Below are positions 1 to 11,770 of a DNA stretch of 64,000 bases, one piece after another. Location of the stretch: positions 41,652,869-41,716,868 of the forward strand of contig NC_061514.1 in assembly GCF_022539505.1 (NCBI RefSeq), read 5' to 3'. Source of the stretch: Lolium rigidum (Eukaryota > Streptophyta > Magnoliopsida > Poales > Poaceae). Both the position numbers and the translations under genes were made by a program. Below the pieces are notes generated by a model, which saw nothing but the letters and a program-made list of their open reading frames with translations, ran no database searches and was not told the DNA's origin. Each line of letters opens with the position of its first letter. Position 1 is the first letter of the stretch.

Positions 1-16
1 ACTGCTAAAAGATGAA

Positions 17-480
17 GTGACGATGCGCGTTGGAAACGGATCCAAGGTCAATGTGATCGCAGTCGGCACACTTCCTCTACATCTACCTTCGGGATTAGTT
101 TTAAGCCTAAATAATTGCTATTATGTACCTGCGTTGAGCATGAACATTATATCCGGATCTTGTTTAATGCAAGATGGTTATTCATTCAAGTCTCGAGAAT
201 AATGGTTGTTCTATTTTTATGAATAATATCTTTTATGGTCGAGCACCACAAAAGAATGGCTTATTTCGTTAGATCTCGATAGTAGTAATACGCATATACA
301 TAACATTGATGCTAAGCGAATTAAATTGAATGATAATTCTACTTATATGTGGCACTCGTCGTCTTGGTCATATTGGAGTGAAACGCATGAAGAAACTCCA
401 TACCGATGGATTACTTGAATCACTTGATTTTGAGTCACTTGATAGATGCGAAGCATGTCTAATGGGAAAAATGACTAAGA
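17..480 (+). pseudogene. copia protease C-terminus and GAG-pre-integrase domain, broken
   Basis: Residues read from 17 include a hydrophobic stretch ending NCYYVPALSMNIIS, typical of the end of the copia protease region. A stop follows near 200. From about 345 the pre-integrase region is seen with the motif LGHIG (the usual form is H-x-R-L-G-H), then a C-x2-C pair in EACLMGKMTK. Frame changes separate these blocks, and the 205-340 stretch reads in no single frame. In a living element this part is one polyprotein with the integrase that follows. I infer loss of function from the frame breaks. Confidence 0.75.
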
Positions 481-1239
481 CTCCATTTTCTCGGTATGAT
501 GGAGCGAGCTACCGACTTATTAGAAATCATACATACCGATGTGTGCGGACCAATGAGCGTAGCATCGCGCGGTGGTTATCGTTATGTTCTAACCTTCACG
601 GATGATCCGAGTAGATATGGGTATATCTATTTCATGAAACATAAATCCGAAACTTTCGAGAAGTTTAAGGAATTCCAAAGTGAAGTAGAAAATCAACGTA
701 ACAAGAAGATCAAATTTCTACGATCCGATCGCGGAGGTGAATATCTGAGTTATGAGTTTGGCATGCATTTAAAGAAATGCGGAATACTTTCACAATTGAC
801 TCCGCCGGGAACACCTCAACGAAACGGTGTGTCCGAACGTCGTAATCGAACTCTCTTAGATATGGTTCGTTCTATGATGTCTCTTACCGATTTGCCGTTA
901 TCATTTTGGAGTTATGCATTAGAGACAGCCGCATTCACTTTAATTAGAGCACCATCAAAATCCGTTGAAACGACACCGTATGAATTATGGTTTAATAAGA
1001 AACCTAAGCTGTCGTTCCTTAAAGTTTGGGGTTGCGAAGCCTATGTAAAGAAGTTACAACCGGACAAGCTAGAACCCAAAGCGGAGAAATGCGTCTTGAT
1101 AGGATACCCTAAGGAAACTATAGGGTACACTTTCTATCACAGATCCGAAGGCAAAATCTTTGTTGCTAAGAATGGAACCTTTCTTGAGAAAGAATTTCTC
1201 ACTAAAGAAGTGATCTGGAAGAAAAGTAGAACTCGATGA
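481..1239 (+). pseudogene. copia integrase (rve core), mostly open frame
   Basis: Integrase cuts the element cDNA ends and joins them to chromosomal DNA. The frame that is open from about 496 to 1239 shows the D,D-35-E core: D in HTDVCGPM, D in RSDRGGEY and E in NGVSERRNRTLLD, followed by the conserved LETAAFTL and CEAYVKKLQ stretches found in BARE-type elements. The catalytic residues are all present. It is in a different frame from the blocks on either side, so it could not be made as part of a whole polyprotein. It is one domain of a dead element, not a host gene. Confidence 0.85.
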
Positions 1240-1276
1240 GATTGATGAATCTATACTCGTTGATCGGAGTAGCGCA

Positions 1277-2429
1277 ATGACCGGAACCTGTCCCTCGTGC
1301 TACCTACACCGGCAACGAGAGGAAGCTAATGATAATGATCATGAAACTTCGAACGAGGAAACTACCGAACCTCGCGGATCGACAAGGGAACGTGCCACTC
1401 CTGATTGGTATGATCCTTGTCTAAATGTCATGATTGTGGATAACAATGATGAGGACCCTGCGACGTATGAAGAAGCGATGATGAGCCCGGATTCCAACAA
1501 ATGGCAAGAGGCCATGAAATCCGAAATGGGATCCATGTATGATAACAAAGTATGGACTTTGGTAGACTTACCCGATAGCCGAAAGGCTGTCGAGAATAAA
1601 TGGATCTTCAAGAGAAAAACAGATGTCGATGGTAATATTACCGTCTATAAAGCTCGACTTGTCGCAAAGGGTTTCCGACAAATTCAAGGAGTTGACTACG
1701 ATGAGACTTTCTCACACGTAGCGAAGCTAAAATCTGTGAGGATTTTGTTAGCAATAGCTGCATTTTTCGACTATGAGATTTGGCGAGATGGATGTCAAAA
1801 CGAGCATTCCTTAATGGAGACATTGAGGAAGAGTTGTATATGGTACAACCCAAAGGTTTTGTCGATCCTAAAAATGCTGACAAAGTATGCAAACTTCAGC
1901 GTTCAATCTATGGACTGAAGCAAGCATCAAGAAGTTGGAACCGACGTTTTGATAAGGTGATCAAAGACTTCGGGTTTATACGAGTGTCATGGAGAGGCTC
2001 GTATTTACAAGAAAGTGAGTGGGAGCTCTATAGCATTCCCGATATTATATGTAGATGACATATTATTGATCGGGAATGATATAGAACTATTAAGCGAGTG
2101 TTAAAGGTTATTTGAATAATAGTTTTTCAATGAAAGACCTTGGTGAAGCATCGTATATATTAGGCATCAAGATTTATAGAGATAGATCAAGACGCCTAAT
2201 AGGGCTATCACATAGTACATACCTGGACAAGATTCTAAAGAAGTTTAGAATGTACGAAAGTAAGAAAGGATTCTTACCTATGTTACCAGGCAAGGTCTTG
2301 AGTAAGACTCAAGGTCCGGCTACGGCAGAAGAAAGAGAAAGGATGAGTCAGATCCCCTATGCCTCGGCAGTAGGCTCTATCATGTATGCCATGCTATGTA
2401 CTAGACCGGATATAGCACATGCTCGTTAG
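1277..2429 (+). pseudogene. copia reverse transcriptase, frameshifted
   Basis: Reverse transcriptase copies the element RNA into DNA. The N-terminal part reads W-x-EAMKSEM..NKVWTLVDLP and KARLVAKGF, classic copia RT. Near 1790-1800 one extra base turns the expected MDVKTAFLNG into a shifted frame, and the protein resumes with FLNGDIEEELYM and IYGLKQASRSW. The catalytic YVDD lies at 2048-2059 in a third frame, followed by ILLIGND. The block ends near YASAVGSIMYAMLCTRPDIA. At least three frame changes are present. The domain order and motifs leave little doubt about identity. Confidence 0.88.
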
Positions 2430-3033
2430 TTTGACTAGCGGATATCAAAGTGATCCAGGAATGGAACACTGGACAGCGGTCAAGAATATCCTGAAGTACT
2501 TGAAAAGAACTAAGGATATGTTTCTTTGTTATGGAGGTGACCAAGAGCTCGTTGTAACAAGTTACACCGATGCAAGTTGGAACACTGATCCCGATGACTC
2601 TAAGTCACGATCCGGGTACGTGTTTATATTGAATGGTGCTGCAAGTAAGCTGGGCAAGCTCAAAGCAAGTGCACGGTGGCGAAGTCTTCAACGGAATCGA
2701 GTACATAGCGGCTTCGAGGCTTCATCGAAGCGGTATGGATGAAGAGGTTCATTGTAGAGCTCGGTGTGGTTCCTAGTGCATTGGACCCATTAATCATTTA
2801 CTCGTGATAACATGGGTGCCATCGCCAATGCACAAGAGCCAAGGTCACACAAGAGGCTGAAGCATATCAAGCTGCGTTACCACTCGATTCGCGAGTACAT
2901 CGAAGATGGAGAAGTAAAGATTTGCAAAGTACACACTGATCTGAATGTAGCAGATCCGTTGACTAAAGCTCTCCCTAGGGCAAAGCATGACCAACACCAG
3001 AATGCCATGGGTGTTAGGTACCTTACAATGTAA
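2419..3033 (+). pseudogene. copia RNase H domain, frameshifted
   Basis: RNase H removes the RNA strand during reverse transcription. The segment reads WTAVKNILKYLKRTKD, then YTDASWNTDPDDSKSRSGYVF, which carries the first catalytic Asp. After a frame break near 2740 it resumes with MGAIANAQEPRSHKR and HIKLRYHSIREYI. The ORF ends at 3033, about 30 bases before the polypurine tract and LTR, the normal place for the end of a copia polyprotein. The frame is broken between 2740 and 2812. Confidence 0.87.
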
Positions 3034-3054
3034 TCTAGATTATTGACTCTAGTG

Positions 3055-3066
3055 CAAGTGGGAGAC
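3055..3066 (+). other. polypurine tract of the copia element
   Basis: CAAGTGGGAGAC sits directly before the LTR start. A purine-rich tract at this place primes plus-strand DNA synthesis in LTR retrotransposons. Position and sequence match the usual AAGTGGGAGA of BARE-type elements. Confidence 0.8.
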
Positions 3067-4859
3067 TGTTGGAGATATGCCCAAGAGGCAATAATAAAAG
3101 TGGTTATTATATATATCTTTATGTTTATGATAAATGTTTATATACCATGCTATAATTGTATTAACCGAAACATTGATACATGTGTGATATGTAAACAACA
3201 AAGAGTCCCTAGTACGCATCTTAACTAGCTTGTTGATTAATGGATGATTAGTTTCATAATCATGAACATTGGATGTTATTAATAACAAGGTTATATCATT
3301 GTATGAATGATGTGATGGACACACCCAATTAAGCGTAGCATAAGATCTCGTCATTAAGTTTTTTGCTATAAGCTTTCAATACATAGTTACCTAGTCCTTA
3401 TGACCATGAGATCATGTAAATCACTTATACCGGAAAGGTACTTTGATTACATCAAACGCCATCTGCGTAAATGGGTGGTTATAAAGGTGGGATTAAGTAT
3501 CCGGAAAGTATGAGTTGAGGCATATGGATCAACGAGTGGGATTTGTCCATCCCGATGACGGATAGATATACTGCGGGCCCTCTCGGTGGAATGTCGTCTA
3601 ATGTCTTGCAAGCATATGAATAAGTTCATAAGAGACCACATACCACGGTACGAGTAAAGAGTACTTGTCGGGAGACGAGGTTGAACAAGGTATAGAGTGA
3701 TACCGAAGATCAAACCTCGGACAAGTAAAATATCGCGTGACAAAGGGAATTGGTATCGTATGTGAATGGTTCATTCGATCACTAAAGTCATCGTTGAATA
3801 TGTGGGAGCCATTATGGATCTCCAGATCCCGCTATTGGTTATTGGTCGGAGTGAGTACTCAACCATGTCCGCATAGTTCGCGAACCGTAGGGTGACACAC
3901 TTAAAGTTGGATGTTGAAAAGATAGAACTTGAATATGGAATGGAGTTCGAATATTTGTTCGGAGTCCCGGATGAGATCCCGGACATCACGAGGAGTTCCG
4001 GAATGGTCCGGAGAATAAGATTCATATATAGGATGTCATTTTATGTGAATAAAATTGACGCGGAAGGTTCTATGGAAGGTTCTAGAAGGTTCTAGAAAAG
4101 TCCGGAAGAAACCACCAAGGAAGGTGGAGTCCACATGGGACTCCACCTCCATGGCCGGCCAGCCCTAGTGGGGGAGGAGTCCCAAGTGGACTCCCCCTAA
4201 GGGGGCCGGCCACCCCCCCATATGGGAGGTGGAACTCCCACCTCTAGTGGGAGTCCTAGCTTGGCTAGGTTTCCCCACCATATGGAAGGTTTTTGGTTCG
4301 GGTCTTATTCGAAGACTTGGAGACCAACTCTTGGGGATCCACCTATATAATGAGGGGCCAAGGGGAGGGGGCCGGCCACCCCAAGACCACAGCCTGGCCG
4401 ACCCCCTTGAGTGGCCGGCCACCCCCTCCCAAACCCTAGCCGCCCCCCTCTCCTCCATATCTCCCGCATAGCTTAGCGAAGCTCCGCCGGACTTCTCCAC
4501 CGCCACCGACACCACGCCGTCGTGCCTGTCGGATTCAAGAGGAGCTACTACTTCCGCTGCCCGCCGGAACGGGGAGGTGGACGTCGTCTTCATCAACAAC
4601 CGAACGTGTGACCGAGTACGGAGGTGCCGCCCGTTCGTGGCGCCGGAACCGATCGTGATCAAGATCTTCTACGCGCTTTTGCAAGCGGCAAGTGAACATC
4701 TACCGCAGCAACAAGAGCCTCATCTTGTAGGCTTTGGAATCTCTTCAAGGGTGAGACTCGATAATCCCCTCGTTGCTACCATCTTCTAGATTGCATCTTG
4801 GCTTGGATTTCGTGTTCGCGGTAGGAAAATTTTTGTTTTCTATGCAACGTTATCCTACA
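3067..4859 (+). repeat. 3' LTR of the copia element
   Basis: It starts TGTTGGAGATATGCC just after the polypurine tract and ends CCTACA at 4859, giving TG..CA ends and 1793 bp. A TATA box (tatataa) at 4344-4350 suits the LTR promoter. Long ORFs inside it on either strand (for example 4165-4662 minus) match no known protein and are composition artefacts of the GC-rich 4130-4600 part. Confidence 0.88.
4344..4350 (+). promoter_or_regulatory. TATA box of the copia LTR
   Basis: The sequence tatataa follows a GC-rich stretch in the second half of the LTR, where U3 promoters of this group sit. This is the 3' copy, so it would fire outward into Tat-1 DNA. Confidence 0.5.
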
Positions 4860-7800
4860 GCAAGGAACTGTCGGGTATCCAGATCACCGCCTACTTCCTT
4901 AGCATTAGGGTGCAGCCTCTTCAGGCTCGCAAAAATCCCCTTTGGACTTATGCTGGTGCAAATGATGCCAATAGGCTCTCCAAGGATCTTTCTGTGAAGG
5001 ACTTGGAGAAGCTTATTCGAAGAATTTCCTCGCTCAGCAAGAAGGATCCTATTCCATCTTCTTGCCGCGTTGAGCCATAAAGTGCCGCCAATCCTCTCCC
5101 TCAGGTATTTTATCTTCTCGATTTTTTGTCTTGCCCCGAACTTTCCTGCTTTTTTTCGACTTGTAAATTTTTATTGATATCTCTGTAATCTTTCTTTGTC
5201 GCTATTTTTCTATAGAACCACCCAACTTTGGCTTCCCTTCCTCCTCTTCCTGAGGATGGAGAAGTCGAAGAACAAGCTGTTGTCGCTGAAGACAACCAGG
5301 GTTCTTCTCTCCCTGAGAGTGAAGTCGCAGGTTCTCACAAATCTGCGGCCTCCTCTGAAAAAGAAGTCGAATCTGACGCCAGCGAGTCAATGCAATCCCT
5401 TGCTCCTGCTGTTTCCCCAAGAAACAAAAGGAAAAGACTTGAAGCTATCGACACTGGCACCTCCAAAGCTGCCGAAGAAGTTGCTCCCACTGAAGAAGGG
5501 ACAACTTTAAATCCTTATGACGCTGCTCTTGTCAACTCGTAAGTTTCCTTTTACTATTTGCTCTCGAGATTTTTTCTATATTGTCTCTTTACACTATAAC
5601 TTGCTTATTGCAGAGATGAAGAGGGAGAAAATCCCGCCATTGATGTGACTGCTCGAACGAGCACGTCTCGCACTTTGGTCGTTTCGGAAGCACAACCAGA
5701 TGGAGATGAAACTTCGACACCTCAACAAGGTATCGAACTTACTGCTCCAGCTGCAAGCCCCCGAGGCTCTTCACCGAAAAGAGCAAGGGTTGAACCAGTC
5801 GAAAAACCCACCCAACTAAGTGGTGGTTTCACGACTTCTTCATTAAATGACGTAAGTTTCTTCCCCCTCTTTTTTTCTTCGCACCTCTATTTTGACTTGT
5901 AGCTTTCCCACTCCTTCTTTTTTTGCATTGTATTTGATTTTTCTTTGTCTGGTTCTCTTCTTAGTCTTTGATGAACGAATTTTTCCGCCTTGGTACCCAA
6001 TTCGTCGGGTACCGTGATCTTTCGAACTCGCTGAAAGGTACTATCTTGCTATTTTTCTCTTGATTGCATCTTCTGTACCATGATTATTAACACGACAATT
6101 TGTTACTGTCGACTGTTTTCCAGCTGACCTTGCAGAAGCCAACAAACGTGCTGATGCTCTTGCTCTAAAATTAGAGCAGAGCGAAAAGGCTCGCAAGAAG
6201 GCTGAATCCAGTGCCGCTGTCGTTGAAGAGCTTCGAAAAAGACTTCACGACGCGGAGACCTCTCTGAGTGACCACATCACCCAACAAACTGCTCGCGAGA
6301 AGGAGATTATTTCTCGCTTATCGTCGCAGTGTCGCCATTTTGTTAGTGAGTACTTCGACCTCTCTTTATTCATTGGGTGTCGCGCTTTTTATTTTTTGAC
6401 AATCTATATTTTTCGCCCACAGGGAGGACGCGTCAGCCTTATGATCTTGAGCATCCTGAAAATGACGCCCTTCTCGACACGCTCTCTCTCCTCGAGATTC
6501 ACGGGATGAAGCACGCCAAGGCATGGAAGATGCCGACTCAGGCTTGGCGAAGCTATTCCCGTACTTCTTTTCGAAGAAAGAGGAACCACAAACATTCGGC
6601 GAGCTGGCCAAGTGCTTCAACACTGCAGAGGATCTTGGGCACAATCTTCGGCAAGAAGGCTTGAAGGTTGGTGTCGAAGGTACTATTGCTTTGGTTGCGA
6701 GCAGCCAACAAAACGTCGACTGGGCCAAGGTTGGAGATGTGCCGAAGATGGAGACGAAGACATGGGTGTCTTTGATCAAGGCTGCCAAGCCCAACTCAAA
6801 GAAGATCCTTGCCTTTCTTGGCTTCAAACCGACTCCAGCTCCAAGTTCATCTAAGCCGGAGGTCAAGTAGACCGCTTTGTCCTTCCTCTCTCCCCCTTTT
6901 TTTTTATTTTTCTTTCTTCCTTTTGATGGTGTCGCCAAAGTAGCTTTTGGCGACACTTATCCCACTAGCTCCACTGTAATGCCTTGTAATTATTCTGAAA
7001 GATCAATGGAATTCTATCTTGCTTGATGATTGATGTTGACTCTTTTTAATTTTAGTTGATATTTGATAACTATACTCCAACTCCTACTCCTTCCGATGTT
7101 TTGCCTCCTTCCTCTCGCTCAAGAAAAGTTCTTGTTGATACTGAACTTGGCGAAGATTCCTTGAGTGCGAGTTTATCGCAAGATTTGGAAGAACTTCCGC
7201 AGCAACTTCAGTATGCGAAGAAGCAAACGCTAGTGATGATGGAACAATCTCGCAAGTCCTCTGAGGCAGAGAAACTTGCACTTCGGCATGCTCAAGAAGC
7301 CATGGCTGTTAAGGAAGCCGCCATTTCTGAAGCTGAAAAAGCGACCACCCGAGAAAATCTTATGCTCGAGTTGATGAATGAGGCCAGCGCAGATATGTCA
7401 GGTATGCTTGCCGCAGTTTTTTTTATAGAACCACGACATCTTCTGCCTTCTTTCCGCTTCTTCTTTTTAAATTCCTGCACCGTTTCTTGATAGGTTTCTT
7501 TCTTGATGCTGCTGCTGAAGAAGAGAGGGTAAATACTAGGACAAATCTCCTTGTTAACATTTCCCTTGACCATGGTTCTCTGTTCTAGGCTACCCAGAGC
7601 GGACCCGACAAATTGTCAGGTTTCAAGATCGCGCCTCTCAAGTTCGCGACTTCTTGGACTTCTGTACTAGAACCTTGTCTCTGGTTTATAAGACTATGTT
7701 TCCTCGGAACGAGGCACCCGATACTCTTCTTGGTTTGATGGAGATATTTCGAGATGCTCCTAAAATCCATGGATTTGTTCGGGCGCAACTTTCTGCTGGC

Positions 7801-8060
7801 GCCAGATTTGCTATGATGATGATCAAGATTTGCCATCCCAAGTTTGATATGAGCCAAATTGTTACCAAGTGCTTGGCGAAGATGGCGAAGAAGAAAAGGG
7901 ATGTTGGAAAATTGATGATCATGTGACTCCTGTTGCCGAAGATATGATGGATGAACTTCTTCGGATGGACTCCGAATTCTTCGTGAAGGGCAGCTATGCC
8001 GAACACAGTACTCGTACTATGAATCGGATGACCATAGATAACATACTAAGCCATAATTAA
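4860..8060 (+). pseudogene. Tat-1 antisense ORF (gypsy-type transposon protein), 5'-truncated and mutated
   Basis: This gene runs opposite to pol. The part to the left of the copia insertion is outside the window. Exon-like blocks alternate with AT/T-rich introns bearing GT..AG ends: 4867-5105 (TAYFLSIRVQPLQAR, stop TAA at 5078-5080 where TAT is expected), about 5216-5539, 5614-5850, 5965-6037, 6124-6340, 6422-6870, 7056-7401 and 7494-8060. The middle is acidic with a coiled-coil-like stretch near 6130-6340 (LAEANKRADALALKLEQSEK). The intron 7402-7493 matches in place the 89-bp intron of the Tat-2 copy. Frame breaks are seen near 6515, 7590 and 7880. The N-terminal blocks resemble the Pfam 'putative gypsy type transposon' family (from memory). 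Its role is unknown. Confidence 0.72.
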
Positions 8061-8545
8061 TTTTTGCCTTTGAATTTTTCTCAGGACTATCTAGTATATT
8101 GTAATCATGTTCTATATTGTATAGCCGATAAACTATTTTTCTTCGTTAAGACCTCAAGTGTCTTGGTGTCGAATTTATTTATCGTATGCGCGAGGTTTTT
8201 AAACCAAAGCGTCTAAATTATATTGAGCATGCTATATTTGCGGGTACGAGCCCCCGTGCCTTGTTTTGTTGATTGCTATCTTGTATCTTGGTTTATTTTG
8301 CGAGGTGTTTTTACACCAAGGCAAAATATTGTCGGGGATATGTATTGCAAGTCTGAGGCGTGAGCCCCCGAGCCTGTCGAAGAAATGTATATCTCAACTA
8401 TCTTTACTATATTGCAGCACCGCGAGCCCGCCTCATTAAAAACCTTTCCCGGCCCCACTCGGTGCCCCGAAAAAGGAAAAGAGTGCGTCTGAAAACTCGC
8501 GGGCGTTTCATTACATTGAATTTTTACAAGGACTATATTTCGACT
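8061..8545. other. Tat-1 convergent spacer between antisense ORF and pol, with short hairpins
   Basis: This stretch separates the 3' ends of two genes that face each other. It holds two GCGAGGT..ACCAA(A/G)GC units: GGTTT-TT-AAACC at 8194-8205 and GGTGT-TTTT-ACACC at 8304-8317. Each is followed by a GAGCCCCCG motif, at about 8245 and 8363. The Tat-2 spacer 26376-26945 carries the same units with different but still paired stems. Convergent poly(A) or termination signals are the simplest guess. Confidence 0.6.
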
Positions 8546-11500
8546 CTAGGCGTAGAACCGCCTGAGTTGCGCCACGTTCCAGGGGTTTTGCTCCTCCACC
8601 CCTGTTTTCTTGTCCTTTATCCTGTATGCTCCTCCGCCGATTACTTCTGTGACGATGTAAGGTCCAAGCCATGGTGACTCGAGCTTTTCATGACTTTTTT
8701 GCGTGAGCCGAAGAACTAGGTCTCCCACCTGAAAGGATCTTGGACGTAAACGTCGACTGTGGTAATTCTTTAGGTCCTGCTGATATTTAGTTACCCGTGA
8801 GAGTACTTCATCTCGAGCTTCATCGAGTGCGTCGACGTCATCCTCTAGTGCTTTTTTCGACACCTCTTCATCATACTCCGTGACTCGTGGAGAATCATGT
8901 TCTATCTCGATTGGTAGTACTGCTTCCGCTCCATGGACCAAGAAGAACGGAGTTTCTTGTGTCGTTGTATTTGGTGTTATTCGTATGCTCCATAACACAC
9001 TGGGCAACTCCTCCGGCCAGGTGTGTCGAGCTTTCTCCAGTGGTGCTAACAGGCGCTTCTTGATGCCGTTGCAGATGATGCCATTGGCTTTCTCGACTTG
9101 GCCGTTGGTTTGCGGGTGCGCAACCGACGCAAAGTGTAGCTTGATACCCACTTCTTCGCAGTAATCTTTGAATTCGTGGGATGTGAAGTTACTGCCATTG
9201 TCTGTGACGATGCTATGAGGCACTCCAAATCTGAAGACGATACTCTTTATGAACTTGACGGCAGATGCCCCATCCGGTGAGTTTATCGGCTTCGCTTCTA
9301 TCCATTTTGTGAATTTGTCGACAGCTACCAGCATATACTCCTTTCCTCCTGGCCAAGACTTGTGTAGTTCACCCACCATATCAAGGCCCCATTGAGCAAA
9401 GGACCAGGACAATGGTATTGGCATCAGCTCTGCTGCCGGCGAGTGGGGTTTCGCGGCAAATCTCTAACACGCGTCGCAAGTTCGTACTATCTCCTTTGCA
9501 TCCTCTATTGCTGTCAACCAGTAAAATCCAGCTCGAAAGACCTTGGCAGCAATAGCTCGACTGCTCGCGTGGTGACCACAAATTCCCTCGTGTACATCTT
9601 TCAGGATCATCCTTCCTTCTTCGGGTGTGACGCACCTTTGTAGTACTCCCGAAATACTTCGTTTGTATAGCTCCCCTTTGACCACAGTAAAAGCTTTAGA
9701 TCGTCTAATAACTCGCCTTGCTTCGACTGGATCGTCGGGTATTTCTTTCTTTAGGATGTACGATATGTACACCTGCATCCATGGTATCTGTACCATCATG
9801 ACCAGGTCCTGATCTTGTTTTTCTTCTTCCTCCGGTACTTCTTTTGTAGCCCCCGAGGGTTTCTTGTCCTTCTCCTTCTTTTTTGGTTTTGTCGACTTCG
9901 TAGATCTCTCTGCTATCTCTTCCCAGAACACGCCTGGCGGAATTGCGAGGCATTGCGACCCGATATTTGCGAGAACGTCGGCTTCATCATTGCTCAATCT
10001 GCTGATGTGATTTACTTCACATCCATCGAACAACTTCTCGAGCTCATTGTAAACTTCCTTGTATGCTATCATACTGTCATTGACTGCATCGCATTGGTTC
10101 ATGACTTGCTGAGCCACCAACTGCGAGTCGCCAAAGATTTTTAGTCGAGTTGCACCGCAAGCTTTCGCCAACTTCATCCCGTGTATGAGGGCTTCGTATT
10201 CTGCCTCATTGTTAGATGCGTTTGGGAACGTCATCCGCAGCACGTACTTCAACTTGTCGCCTTCAGGTGATATTAGTATCACGCCTGCTCCAGCTCCTTC
10301 TAGTCTCTTGGACCCGTCAAAGTTCATAGTCCAAGTTCTCGATAAATCCGGTGGTCCTATATTTTGCAACTCCATCCATTCTGCGATGAAGTCTGGTAGA
10401 ATCTGTGACTTTATTGCCTTTCTTTTTTCTACGTGATGTCCCGAGGGGAAAGTTCGATTCCCCAAAGGGAGACACGACCCGTAGCTTCTGGATTGTTGAG
10501 TATGTTGGACAAGGGAGCTTCATTGACCACTATGATCGGGTGTGCCGAAAAATAGTGCCGCAATTTTCTTGCGGTTGTGAACACTCCATATGCTAGCTTT
10601 TGATACTGAGGGTATCTCTGTTTTGAAGGCGATAAAACTTCGCTGACGAAGTATACTAGCCTCTGCACTCCATGGAGTTTTCCTTCTTCCTCTCTTTCAA
10701 CGACAAGTACTGTACTTACCACCTGAGGTGTGGCCGCAATATATAACAACAGAGGTTCCTTCTCTTTCGGCGCCACCAAGATTGGAGGTGTCAAAATTTT
10801 GCGTTTGAGATCCTCGAAGGCTCTGTCTGCCTCTTCATTCCACTGGAACTTGTCTCCCTGCTTGATCAAGGCGTAAAACGGTAGCGCCTTTTCTCCTAAC
10901 CTGGCGACGAATCTGCTCAAAGCTACGACTCGCCCGGTTAACTGATGTATTTCTTTCAACTTTGTTGGCTTCTCATTGTTACTATAGCTTGGATTTTTTC
11001 GGGATTTGCTTCAATCCCTCTTGCTGAAACTAAGAATCCGAGAAGTTCTCCTGCAGGGACGCCGAAAGAACATTTTGTCGGGTTCAGCTTAAGACAGAAC
11101 TTATCGAGATTGTCGAAAGTTTCCTTCAGATCCTCGATTAGAGTGTCCCCCTTTTTTGATGTTATGACGACGTCGTCGATGTATACTTGTACGTTTTTTC
11201 CAATCTGTGTTGCTAAGCACTTCTGCATCATCCGCTGATATGTTGCTCCCGCGTTTTTCAAACCAAAGGGCATTGTTCGATAGCAGAACACGCCGTAGGG
11301 TGTGATGAACGCTGTTTTGACCTCGTCTTCTTCTTTCAATCTAATCTGGTTATAACCAGAGTAAGCATCCAGGAAGGAAAGACGTTCACATCCTGCCGTG
11401 GAGTCGATAATTTGATCGATCCTCGGAGGGGAAAGTGATCCTTTGGACAATGTTTATTGAGACACGTGAAGTCGACGCACATGCGAAGGACTTTCGTGTT

Positions 11501-11770
11501 TTTCTTCGGCACCAGCACTGGGTTAGCTACCCACGTGGCCTCTGTATGTAATTCTTTGATGAAACCAGCTTCTCTGAGTCTATCGATTTCTGACAGCATA
11601 GCCTTGCGGTTCGGTTCCGAGAAACGCCGCAAGGGTTGCTTGATTGGCTTCGCTATTGGATCCAAGTTTAAGTGGTGCTCGGCAAGTTCCCTGGGTACTC
11701 CTGGCATGTCAGCTGGACACCATGCGAAGATTCTCCAGTGCTCACGGAGGAACTCGACGAGCGCGCTTTC
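8546..11770 (-). pseudogene. Tat-1 Pol (RT, RNase H, second RNase H, integrase), inactivated
   Basis: Pol copies and integrates the element. RT motifs FLDAYSGYNQI, PFGLKNAGATYQRM and YIDD lie in 10956-11450. The second RNase H (MNFDGSKR, NNEAEYEAL, GDSQLV, NDEADVL) and an H-H-C-C zinc region (HEGICGHH..CDAC) lie in 9464-10465. The integrase core (GLDMVG, VTDNGSNF, NGQVEKANG) lies in 8546-9424. Against the Tat-2 copy I see single-base deletions near 11421, 10973 and 10433 and a TAG at 9464-9466 replacing CAG (Gln). Pol starts directly after the UAG at 11771-11773, and the ORF beginning MPGVP is in frame with it. The element is dead by these changes. Confidence 0.92.

Larger units (their letters stand above)
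1..4859 (+). mobile_element. Ty1-copia LTR retrotransposon (BARE/Angela-like), 5' part outside window
   Basis: The order protease/GAG-pre-integrase, integrase, reverse transcriptase, RNase H, polypurine tract, LTR on the plus strand is that of Ty1-copia elements. The LTR begins TGTTGG..ATATGCCC and is about 1.8 kb, the style of the BARE1/WIS/Angela group of Triticeae (recalled, not searched). The 5' LTR and gag lie left of the window. The right LTR ends at 4859 and the next base continues inside the antisense gene of Tat-1, so this element is nested in Tat-1. The candidate target-site duplication on this side is GCAAG at 4860-4864; its partner is not visible. Coding frames are broken in several places, so it is dead. 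Confidence 0.9.

Noticed and set aside
4165..4662. 165-codon minus-strand ORF
   Set aside because: It falls in the GC-rich part of the copia LTR and resembles no protein family.
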